Assembly: GCA_029817715.1 (NCBI GenBank)
Contig: JARUPY010000087.1
Coordinates: 2,232,001-2,296,000, forward strand
Direction: 5' to 3'
Length of the DNA: 64,000 nucleotides
Source of the DNA: Melastoma dodecandrum
Lineage: Eukaryota > Streptophyta > Magnoliopsida > Myrtales > Melastomataceae
Shown here: positions 23,801 to 34,842 of the stretch, in pieces
Layout of the letters: each line of letters starts with the position of its first letter
How positions within the stretch are numbered: position 1 is the first letter of the stretch
Notes under the pieces: generated by a model
The model's input: only the letters and a program-made list of their open reading frames with translations
The model's database searches: none
What the model was told of the DNA's origin: nothing
Position numbers and translations under genes: made by a program

Positions 23801-24490
23801 TGAAAAATACGTGTGACGATTGAAGGTGATAAGAAAAGGAGATCAATGTTTCATATCGAAAGATCGGGGTGGTTTCTTAATTTATGCTCGATGATGTTGT
23901 CCATACTATCAATTTTGACTCACATGTTTGCTTTATTATTATGAAGTAAGTCACTTTTCTAAGAATCCGACGAATCTCGCCTTCCTATGTATTTCGTGAA
24001 CTTTCGTGATTAATGTGAGATTAGATTCATAGGCTAACAATCGGATTACTCAAGGACATTAAAAAAGGAAATAAGATGCATAGGCCGTGAAGGAAAGTTG
24101 TATGTTCTCGATCTTCCTCTGCTCATACTCTACTCAGATTTGGCACCTTATAATAGGGTGAATCGTACCTGCTCGATTTCCTTGTACATGGAGAGACATA
24201 TGTTCATTACTTTTCAGTTCGGTAAGACATCCACTTAAACCTTATATAGGATTTCGATGTATCCTTAGAGCTAAGTAGCATGTATTACATAGGGATGGAA
24301 AGAAGCAAAAGAAGGAAGGGAGAGCGACTTCTCGCTCCAAGGACTTTAGTGGCTCTTATTCTACCACGCATAGTAAATGACTCCTCGTATTCGGGTGACT
24401 GCTAATAGTTATGTTATATTTTGCTTGCACCAACGCCACTATGTATAGCCCTTAACTATACTTAGGGTTAGTTTGCATATCCAGTACACC
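20880..24490. other. Non-coding intergenic DNA
   Basis: I see no gene with recognisable similarity across this 3.6 kb. Frames at 22239-22599 run on both strands and are short and low in complexity. The last 125 bp (24370-24495) match 51600-51720, so the right edge belongs to the duplicated host flank into which gypsy B inserted. Confidence 0.45.
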
Positions 24491-24495
24491 TAATC

Positions 24496-25092
24496 TGATG
24501 TGAGTTGGATCGAGCAAGGCCAAGTCGGGACCAACTTGAGAAGGGCTTAAGTGCCAACACGGTATTAAAGTGCTCGAGTTGATTCATCAACTTGAGACCG
24601 GGAGCTCGAGACCGGGCGCAAGAGAAGACTTCAAGACGGACTAACCGACGTCAGGCCCGGTTTCCTTAGTTTTTGCTTTTGGACTTATTTTAATTAACTT
24701 CTGGTTTTTACTATGTTGAGCTTAATGGGGAGTTAGAGTTAGCCCTTTTTTGTCATTTATAAATAGCACTCTTATGTTTAGGTTAAGACGCAACCTTTTG
24801 AACTTTTAACCCAAATTTGGTAGCCGTCAAGTTCTTACATGAACTTTGTGTAACTTCTCTTATCGTTTGGTGGATTCCAAGCATGGCGAGATTTTATCCG
24901 AGCGTTCCAATAATCGGTGGTGTTTTTGTATCCGGTTGTGTGGCGGTCAACCCTTATGGCAGTCCTGGTGGTGCTTCGGCTGTATCCAGCAGTTATCCGA
25001 GTTCTATTCTTTTTGTTCGCTTCCTTCGGTTTGTTTGTTCGCGCGTTTTCGTCGTCGTTGTAGTATTTTTCCATAGGTTTGATAGCGTATCA
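24496..25092 (+). repeat. 5' LTR of gypsy B
   Basis: This LTR is 597 bp, beginning TGATGTGAG and ending GCGTATCA, and is similar along its length to 40352-40962. A TATA-like stretch (tttataaatagcac) near 24758 and the first transcribed-type sequence after it suggest the element promoter. Confidence 0.9.
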
Positions 25093-25093
25093 A

Positions 25094-25106
25094 TTGGTAT
25101 CAAAGC
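25094..25106 (+). promoter_or_regulatory. Primer-binding site of gypsy B
   Basis: TTGGTATCAAAGC starts two bases after the LTR end. It matches the tRNA-iMet primer site TGGTATCAGAGC with one mismatch. Confidence 0.8.
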
Positions 25107-25303
25107 GCAATGTTGTGGTGTGCTGAGCACTAGGTTGTCGGAGAATGTAAGGTTGTGTTGGGCGCTGGATTATTTGAGAGCGGTGGTTGTCGTAGAGTGA
25201 AAATCTATTATTGAGCATACGGTGGAAGTGAACGCGAGTAGGTTCCGACGTGAGATGCCCTTCGGCTCGTTTAGAATAGGAGGTTGGAGAGTTACGTCGT
25301 TAG

Positions 25304-26235
25304 ATGCAACAGTTCCTAGAAGAAATGAGACAACCTGAACCACAGTCTCCTCGATATTTTGAGGACGTGGAAGAAAATTCGTTTGTGGAGTTAAACTCGA
25401 GAACGTCAACCCCCCATCCTACAAATGTGCGAGTATACATTCCCGAGTTTGAGAAAAAGGTAGACCCCGAGGAGTTTCTCGATTGGCTTCATGCCATTGA
25501 GAGAGTATTCGACTATGAAGAGATTCCCGAGGAAAAGGAAGTCAAGGTGGCAGCCCTTCGATTTCAAAAGTACACTAGCTTATGGTGGGAGAACTTGAAT
25601 CAGCAGTGTCGTCGAGAAGGGAAAGAGAATATACGCTCGTGGGACAAAATGAAAACGGAGATGAAGAAGTGGTTTCTTGCCGAGCGATATTGGCAAAACG
25701 TGTTCCTCAGATTGAGCTCGCTTCATAAATCTTCGAATGTTTCTGAGTACACTCGCGAGTTCGAGCAATTGATGCTCCAGTGTGATATAGTTGAACCCCC
25801 TGAGCAAACCATTGAAAAGTATTTTAAAGGGCTGCAAACCCATGTGGCGGATATTGTCGAGTTGCGGCCTTATTAGAGTTTCGCAGATGTATGCAATTTA
25901 GCCCACAAAGTCGAGAAGCAACAAGCTAGGAGAACGCTTATGAGGCCAGCTGTGAGGAGCACTCCTTTCTGCAAAGGGAGTTCATCCTCGAGAACTATCT
26001 CAAGTTCATCCTCGAGAAGTCCAATCTCAAGTAATACAAAAGATCTTGCCAAGGTTGAATTTCATCCCTTCCTAAACGCTGGTGTCTCCAGAAAGTGTTT
26101 TAACTGTCAAGGAGTTGAGCATATAGCTTATGAGTGCCCAAATCGACGAATTGTCACTCTTATGGAGCTTTCGGAGGATAACCAGGTGTTTGATCGAGAA
26201 GGAGAATCATCTGGGATATCAAGGAAGAAGTAGTG
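25304..26235 (+). pseudogene. Gag relic of gypsy B
   Basis: The frame opens at ATG 25304 and shows the retrotransposon gag domain (YIPEFEKKVDPEEFLDWLHA, WWENLNQQ, FEQLMLQCDIVEPPEQT), then TAG at 25875. Gypsy A has TGG (WSF) at that position, so this is a nonsense change. The frame then resumes through a Ser-rich linker and a CCHC knuckle, CFNCQGVEHIAYEC (26096-26137), to a second stop at about 26231. Only two lesions separate it from a full gag, which suggests moderate age. Confidence 0.85.
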
Positions 26236-26335
26236 GAGGAACCCGATGAGGGCATTCGAAAAGCCCTTAATGCAAATGTCGTGCCCGATGGAGTCGACCA
26301 GCGGGAGAGGATCTTTCAGACTCAATGCACGGTGT

Positions 26336-26666
26336 AGAAAAAGGTGTGTCATATGATTGTTGACAGTGGGAGCTGCACCAATGTGGCTTCTACTACCATG
26401 GTCGAGAAGCTAAAATTATCTACTAAGCCACATCCTCGACCATACAAACTTCAATGGTTGAGCAAAGAGAGTGATCTAAGGGTGAATAAACAAGCGATGG
26501 TCTCATTGAGCATTGGTCAGAGCTACAAGGACACGGTGACTTATGATGTCGTACCCATATATGCGTGTTATTTGTTGTTGGGAAGGCCTTGGCATTATGA
26601 TCAACGAGCAATTTATGATGGGTACAATAATACATATTCCATCACTCTCGATCAGAAGAAGACTAC
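26336..26666 (+). pseudogene. Protease relic of gypsy B, cut by the LARD
   Basis: The retropepsin active site is legible as IVDSGSCTNVASTT (from 26356), followed by LLLGRPWHYDQRAIYDG (about 26573). The reading frame runs into the LARD after DQKKTT. It resumes at 37680 in the same frame after removal of one TSD copy (TTLLSLTT), which confirms that the two halves are one gene. Confidence 0.88.
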
Positions 26667-29525
26667 TGTAATACCCCAAATTAAAATAATAATAATAATA
26701 TAAAATCTGAAAAAAAAGAAAAAAAAAATTCTCCGATCAATCCGAGATTTTAGGGAGAGATTTTTTTCATCTAATTCCTCACTTTTACACGTTATAATCA
26801 CTCCCCAAAAAATTTAAATAATATATCTTACCTTCTTTGTCTCGATGAACCTAGACATAATCCCCTTCACATACCCAGCCAAAGTCTCAAAAAAAAATCA
26901 ATTAGGCAATTAGACAGATGTAAAAAAAAAATTCATTTCTTTATCTTGGAGGAAAAAAAAAAGAAACAGAGATTCTCCCAATCCCCATTCAGAGAAAGAT
27001 CAAACGCCTCCTCCCAGACGTTCCACCCCTCTGAGAAATCAGAGACAGCCCCTTCAGACAATTCTCGGAGACAAATTCCTCCACATACAATAAAAGGCCA
27101 ACTCATCCCCGACGGACATACAGAAACCGGAGCCAAGGACTCCCCCTCTCCAGTGCCGACGATCCAAAGCCTCCCGACCAGCCTACCAGCTGACACCCTT
27201 CCGGCGTCGTTCAACCTCCTCGGGCCACCCCGGGACAAGGTAACTCCTCAGTGAGACTTCGTCTCACTTTGCTAACTCCGGCATGCTTTTACCATGTTCG
27301 ATATGCTGATTCCGTCGTTTCCTTTCTTCTTTGGACTACCACACACACCATGGGGTGAGGAACGAGCCTTCGGACAAGATCATGATAGCCGAAGTTACAG
27401 ACAAGGGACAGCCGGCGCGCCACCTTCCTCCGGCATTAGATCAAGGCGGAAAATGTCGTAACCACTTAAACTCCTCCCTAAACGCATTTTCATAAGTCTC
27501 ATAGACCTCAAATCTTTCACAATAGCTTTGGGGGTCGATTTTACGTTCATTTGTGGCATGGAAGTGTCGGGACATCTCCCGGCTTTCTGTTTCAGTTGTT
27601 TTCTAGGACAACATTTCCAAATGCTGATTTTTTCGAAGTTACGGACGTTTTCGACCCTCGAACCCATACGATCAAATGATTTAAAATAAGTGATGATCTT
27701 GGGAATATTTTTGTTTTAATTTTTGGTCGATCGAGGATTGAGTTATTTCTCCTGAAACGGTCGCCAGTTTCGCTGGCCGCAGTAGGACCGCCTGTTGCAT
27801 TGTCACTTCATGGGAGGTTTCGTGAGATCTAACCGTTGGATATTGCTCAAATTTTTTGGACCTAAACTAGTCTTCAATACGATTCTATACATTTGTATAT
27901 CAACCATTTAGGATTCTAGTATACTATGAAACAATCTTACGAACAGACTGTATACTCCGTAAGATTTTTTGAGTGTCGCTATCATGTTCTTTATTCAATA
28001 ACGTCAGATTCCGCCATTGGATCGTTGCCAAATTTTATAGATATGTTCTTCATTTCATCTTAGTAATTTTGACATATAATACACATTTTTTCGTTTTGAA
28101 AATGAAAAGTTTTCCATTTTTCTTCCTCAAACTTTACTTGGCCGAAGTCAGATCGAGTCTACAAAATAGTCTGAGTTTTTACACTTGTATATCTTACGAT
28201 CCAACCGTTGGATCCATATGAAATTTTACAAACATATTGTTCATAACTTTACCTTTCCGAGAAGTCCTTTTGCACACTATGCTGAAAAAAGATGTGACAG
28301 GAACAACACCAATTGTGCAAACTGTTCCGCTTTTCTAGACAGCCACTTTGGTTCCTTGATCTTGAGAGATTGCACCGTTAGATTTTCATAAAATTTTACA
28401 TGCACACTCTTCATTAAGTTTCAGATCTGTTGATCGAAACTTTGATTCAATCGACAATTCTAGCAAAAGTTATAATCCGTTTTCTGAACTATGCGCAATC
28501 TGTGTTCGTTGTGATTCGTGATTATGTAACTCTTTGTAATATGATTAAATTTACATTGTTTTTTATGAACATGATGATCGTTGATTTATGTAAAATACAT
28601 ATGAAGTCTTGCGCTCTACTAACTAGCATTACTTACACTTTGCCTTTTTGTCTATGCATGTACAATGGATGCGTAAGTTTCGAAGGCCCAGCCCGAACCT
28701 CTCGAACGCTCTAGAAGGTGCGTGTACATGAATCTTTCCGTGTGTAAAACCGCGATGTCAAGACCATCAAGTGGCTCCCACCACATGAGGTACAAAGGGG
28801 AGGTGCGGGCCTCCCCGACAAGATAGAAAATCCACTTGTAACGGGCCGTGGGCCCAAGTGCATAGGCTCGTCCTCTTTGATCTCAATAATTGTTTGTGCT
28901 TGCCCGCATACCTTAGGCCAATAGGTTTATTGTCGCATGTTGTTTGCTATCAACAAATACGAGTTCGGGCCTAAAAGCCCGAATCGGGTCTAACGCCCGT
29001 AAAACATTGACTTTAGTCCGAAGTCATGCCCGGATCGGGTCCAACACCCGTTAAACAAAAGCAAATCTTTTGGAGCAAACACCACCTCCTTTTTCGCATG
29101 TTAGAATGTAAGAGTTAATAAATAGGAATTCCCGAATGCTACTCTGGTTTTCCCTCTTAAACCAGCTTTCAAAACTAAGTCGGTGGCGACTCCGTATAGT
29201 TTACCTAGGTTAAACGATACGAGTGTTTTTACGGAGCCATTTTGGATGAGGGACTGACGACGCGAGGCGCTCCCGATTTCTCCGGAATGTTCCTTCTTTG
29301 GATAATGATCCGCCTTTCGCCCGCTGCCTCTTAGGAAAACAGAGACAGTCAGCGAGGGCCCGAGCAGGCCCAGTTAGGAACCCAGGGGGGGATCACCCAA
29401 TTCCCTTCCGCAGCGTCCGATGCTCGAGTCGTGAGGTCGACCGGATTGGGCATTGGGGGAGCGGGCCCGAATCCTCGGGTCGTTCGTACCGCAGCGCGCG
29501 TGCTGGGCCAGAAGGCGAGCGTACA
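26667..29525 (+). repeat. 5' LTR of the LARD (2859 bp)
   Basis: The LTR contains an AT-rich start with AAT repeats, a GC-richer block (26950-27250), a long AT-rich middle, and a GC-rich 3' part (28690-29525) shared with the solo LTR at 14525-17108. It carries the phrase gtcggtggcgactccgta at about 29180. Open frames are short and mirrored on both strands. Confidence 0.88.
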
Positions 29526-29552
29526 TCTCGGTTGGCGACTCCGCTGTGGACT
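29526..29552 (+). promoter_or_regulatory. Primer-binding site of the LARD
   Basis: Seven bases after the LTR end the sequence reads TTGGCGACTCCGCTGTGGA, the same type as the primer site of the Tat/Ogre-like element on the minus strand at 11541-11524. Confidence 0.75.
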
Positions 29553-32500
29553 CCACATGTGGATTCTTTTCGAATACTCTTACATTTTTAATCCACATGT
29601 AGAGCGGAGTTCTTGTTTGCGCATGCCATTGCTTGGCTTGGTGCCTTTTGTTCGCCCTCATGGTTGTGTTTGTTTACCACTTACTAGGCATGTCTAAGAG
29701 TGCCCGAACTCGGGGCTAGGATTTTTTGGGGGTCACCGAGAGGCCCAGCCTGCTGCTCTTTGCGGTATGGTTTTTGGCCGGGGCCCCGCCTCCCTTCGTC
29801 ATAGGGAGGTTTAAAAGCCTTCATCCGAGAGTCTAGCATTGTTTGTCCACTACAGGTACCAGACACCGCATCTACATTTGTTTGTTGCTAAGTGACTACT
29901 ACAGGTCTCAGGTACGCTTTGCCTGCAATAAACTGTAGAGCTAATGCTAGTTGTTTTGCAGCGGTTTGGGTTAATCATATAGGACTTCAAGAATCCTCTT
30001 TTCTCCCTCCCTACCTATTTATTGCTTACTGCATTCGTATATTCTCATGACCACATGAGTATATGTCCGATTGCAATAGTTAAATTATCATGTCATTCAC
30101 AGTAATCGCTCCATTGCATCACTACGTCTCATTTACAATTACAGTTACATAATGCATACTTTTTTTGCATATACGAGTGCGATTAAGTATCATCACAAAT
30201 TTATAATGCATCGATTACATTATTGCATGATACTAATCCAAACATTCTCTCTATTTTCCTTCTGAGGTTTAATTCTCCAACATGGCTCCTCCAATAAGAG
30301 TAGGGACAAAGCATGACATTACAAATCTACAAGCACAAGAATGCCAAGGATTTATCGACGACTACCATAGCCCAAAGTCGAACATCTAACAACATGAAGA
30401 CCAACGTTTCCATTAAGACTACCAAGGTTCAAAGCCATGCGTCAAACGACATGAGCCCAAAGTCATCAACGGCTACCATAGTACAAAGCCAAGCACGAAC
30501 ACCAAAGATCACCCAACGGCTACCAAAGTTCAAAGTCGAATCTACAACAACATTAAAACACCAAGGAAGTTACAGCTCACCAGCCAACCGCAGTCAACAT
30601 CAGAGCTAATGACGAGCCCATCGATCCGTTCACGGACATGCTACAATCGGACAAACTTGGGACATCACGCCCCTACTGATCCGACAACCGCTCCAAAGAA
30701 ACAGAAGCGATTTCAGTACGTCACTAGTCGCCACAACTTCGGCACCAACAGAAACATCATTTCAAACACGGGCAATTCCCCAGCTTACAACTCAACAACA
30801 CAATCCAGCACAAGGGGCAAACCCATCATTCACAACGGCATCGCGAGATCAGGACAGCTGCGAGCAATCAACCCCCAAATACGAACACTTAATTCAACCT
30901 CATCGTTTCTCCGACAACAAGAACTTGACGAATGCCGGATCCATAGCATTCCAACGACAAAAACATGGACATGGACCAGATTCTTCAAGCGACAGGGAAC
31001 ACATAGCGCAACTGGTACAAAATGACTCTTCTAGGGTTCACACAACAGCTTATCAATACCAAAGAACATGATGTATACCAAACGACGACACATACTTCGA
31101 CTGGGGAATTCCCTTTAAATTCCCTATGGCACCCAAGCAGTCATCCCGACAGTAGTCAACCACCGACTCTCACCAAAGAAAAGAGGCGAAGGTCAGTCAC
31201 CGCGTCACTCTTGACGAAAAACAAGTACGTCGGCCCACCACATGAGCGGCCAATCCCCTAGCCCATCCACCACAGTTGCGGTCATCGCCCACGCGCACCG
31301 CAATAAGCAATCAACAATGCACATCCAATGATAATCGACTTGGTGACAATATTCTTTAATGGATCCTATCAAATGCCTGCAATTTCAAAAGACATTTCTC
31401 TTCAAACTACTAAGGAGATGTTCGCTATCAAGCACGCCCTTTCTAGAAAGCAACCACCTTACCCGAGAAGAACTGCCACAAGCACTCAACGCAGATACTC
31501 TTCAACATTACAACACATGAAAGGGAGTATATGTTCCTTGATCAGTACTTTCTTGCAAAAATATGTTACATGAGCTCACTTATTTTAGCCCTTGTCGCAT
31601 GTTGATGAAGGCGTGGGTGGTAGGGTGGTAAAGTTTCGAGCCAAAGTCTTGACACAGTTTTGAGCCAAAGCTTCAAAATATCCTTCGTTGTCAACAAAAC
31701 GACGATCTACATGAAAGGGAGTATTCGTTCCTCAACTAATACCTTCTCTGCAGAACAGGTTACACGAGCTTACTTGTTTTGCCCTTCGGCTTGCCTCATA
31801 GGTACATGAACATCCTAGGCAGACGACGAAGGCGAGGGTGGTAGGGTGGAAAAGTTTCGAGCCAAAGTTTCGAAACAGCCTTGGTTGACAAAACAACGAC
31901 GACAACAAAGAACAATCCGGGGCAAATTCCGGGCAAATCCCCGACCGATCCTGGGGAAAATCTCCGAGTGATCATGGACATATCTCCGAGCGGTCCTAGG
32001 ACAAATCTCCTAGCTATCCTGGGACAAGACTGAGCAATCTTAGTTAATTATCCGTTGGCAAACCAACGAATCACATGAAAGGAGTACATGAGCATCCTCG
32101 ACAGACAATCAACGAATTTCGAACCGGAGCTTCAGAACAATCTTCGTCATCAAACTTCTTTATATCCCTAGGGAGTCAACTAGGGCAAAGAACATTGACA
32201 ATAAACATGAAAATAGAGTACACACAATTATTACTCTCTTCATCAAGCTAAATGAAATTACATGAGCTGATTTCATTTACGTGCTTTGTCTCGTGGGAAG
32301 GTACAAGAGCTCCTCATATGAATGGTACACAACTCCTATGACAAAGGCGAGTGTGGCAAAAGCTTCGAGCCAAAATCTTGTTGCAGTTTCGTCAATCCTT
32401 CGATTTCATTGAACAAAGATCCAATGATGAAACAAAAAAGGGAAGTACCAAAACTATACTTCGCCTTTCTTGTAAATGAAGTTACATGAGCAAATTTCAT

Positions 32501-34830
32501 TTATACTCTAAAAGAAGCAAGTCGCAAGAACTCACTTGTTTTCTAGCCATCTGTTTGATAGGTACATGAACAACCTTACACAAAAGACATGAGGCAAGAG
32601 CAACATCTCGTCAATCCTTTGATTCCATCGGACAAAGATGCAATGACGAAAAGACATAAAAGGGAGTATTTAATCCAATTTTAATACTTCTTCTAGAAAA
32701 ACAAGTTACAACATCTCACTTGTGTTTCCACCCTTTGGCGAGTGCAGGTACATGAACATCCTTGCATTATGAACAAAGGCGCGGGCGGTTGGGTGGAAAT
32801 TTCGAATCAAAATTTGATATTGCCTTTGTTTATCACCAAGGATGATTGCATTAATTCAATTCTAGCACTTTCTCTATGAAACAAGTTACAAGAGCTCACT
32901 TGTGTGTCCACCCTTTGGCAAGTGTAGGTACATGAACATCCCGCATTACAAACAAAGGCACGGGCGGTCGGGTGGAAGATTTCGAACCAATGCTTCGAGA
33001 TTGCCTTTGTTGTCTCCAAGGATGATCATATCGAAAGGGAGTATCATCTACACTACTCTCTAAAAAATTTCTTATCATTCCCCAAATGGAGTCGTACCTC
33101 CATTTACCTAGCTGGAGTCGATTACAAACACCGCATTCCTCAACTAGAGTAGAATATAGAAGCATATTCTTCTAGAACGACCATCGAGAAGGATATATTC
33201 ATCTCATATCCCCAGGGATACCCAACTTTATTATAGTCTCCCCTTGCAGGAGTCGACGTACACGAGTAACTTCACCTCCGTCCGTTGTGAACTGTGTAGG
33301 CACAAGGACTCCGCACAGCACGGTATAAACTCTTAGGCAACGACGTGGGTGGTCGGGTGGAAGCTGTTCCGAGTCTAATCTCAAGAACCATGATTGGGGC
33401 ATGAAAGTGTAAACACTTTCCCCGCGAAGCTTGCACAAGAGCACCACCTTAGTACGACGTCTCCAAAGAGGTTTGCGTACCGAAACCTATTCACTTCTTA
33501 AGCATTTGTATGCCCTTTTGCATACAATTTAAAAGATTTTTGACAATAAGAATGCTTCTGAGCGAGAATGGAGAAGGCAAGCCCATTCCTAAACACTTAC
33601 CCAAAGAGATGAGTGCAAACACCATGAGAGTTCACATGCATACGTCTGGGCGGACAAAGAATCTTTTGACGAAAGATGCTCAGACCGGGATGAGATCGAG
33701 CATTTATTCTCTATCCCAAACACGGACATGACCATTGCTAGCCCTTCCGAGCCAAAGTCAAAGTTTCTACACACACTAGTCCCACCGAGTCTAAGGATCG
33801 CCTTACATCGAGGTTAACGGAGATCCTGAAGTTAGAAACCAGAAGCGACGGACCACAGAGGCGACACTTCCTCAAGGTTCAAGCGAAGAGGTACCATCAA
33901 CAGACGTGCTTACCAATTGACTTGTTCCCAGGGATGTAAACCTCCAACAATTCTGCAAGACGTACAAATCCTTAAGGAGTCCAAAGCAGCTATAAAAAGA
34001 TCAACAAAGAAGAAAATGGGGCAAATCCTCATAACCATCAAGAAATATAAATCCCCAAGGAGTCCAAAGCATCTCCAACAAGGCGGAGAGAAAGAAAGAA
34101 AGCAGTGCAAATCCATACAATTCAACAAAGAAATACGGAATTAGTGCAAAGACCAAAGTCTTCAAAAGCGAAGCGCAAAAAGAAACAAAAGAGCAAATTA
34201 AAGCACCAGGGCCAACATGAACGGGCGCAAAAGCAAAGGTGCTATCTCCCGGACAAAACGAGGAGAAGACACTCCCTAAAGCAGATTTCCAAGGCTCTAG
34301 TTGATCGTCATCAGTCCCCAACGACGTGTCTCAACGGGTCTGCTGTCTGGTAGATGGAGAATTCGCTTGGACGGTGGAACCTCTATGGTACGACAGCTTC
34401 TGATGAGGTACTTAGACTCATTCCTTCAAAATGACAAATTCAGATTCTCTTTCCAAAGGCCTTATGCCAAAACTACATTACAACCTGGATAAAGTCTCCG
34501 TCGACTGGTACATGAGCATTCAAGTCAAAGGAATTCTAAAATTCCATCATGAAAGGTTTCAGAAGTAAGAGCGAGCCGATGAAAAAGTCAGAAGCCCTTC
34601 TCTGTTATCGCTCAGAAATGATCCTAATAAGCTTCATCAAAATAAATCACGACATGCATGAGTGCTGTGATCATACATATTTCTTACCCCGTATTTTATG
34701 GGATCTCGTTTATTACTGACAATTTTCTTGATTAGATCGGAAAGTATAGGTCTATCAAGAATACCCTAAACTAACAATTTGGGGTATTAATGAAGTCTTT
34801 CCGAGAAAATCTTTTCCAAATTCCCTCGTA
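29553..34830 (+). other. Non-coding interior of the LARD
   Basis: The first part is a GC-richer leader. From about 30280 the sequence is A- and C-rich with loosely repeated motifs such as caaagtcgaac and ccaaagttcaaag. From about 31510 to 33060 a degenerate repeat recurs. Its recognisable parts are a gggagtat motif, agttacaYgagctcactt, aggtacatgaacatcc and a purine-rich gggtggaaa block followed by tttcga. Open frames reach only about 140 codons and show no known domain. A weak frame from ATG 30282 (MAPPIRVGTKHDITNLQ) is closed by stops. Confidence 0.6.
31510..33060 (+). repeat. Degenerate tandem repeat in the LARD interior
   Basis: The motif aggtacatgaacatcc appears near 31800, 32745 and 32925, and a related form at 32570. 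The two best copies (starting 32702 and 32882) are 180 bp apart and alike over at least 60 bp. Earlier copies are about 195-230 bp apart and more diverged. Confidence 0.6.
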
Positions 34831-34842
34831 AAGAGGGGTAAC
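34829..34842 (+). promoter_or_regulatory. Polypurine tract of the LARD
   Basis: taaagaggggtaac directly precedes the 3' LTR. The Tat/Ogre-like element at the right end of the window has the same aaagaggggtaac before its 3' LTR on the minus strand. Confidence 0.75.
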
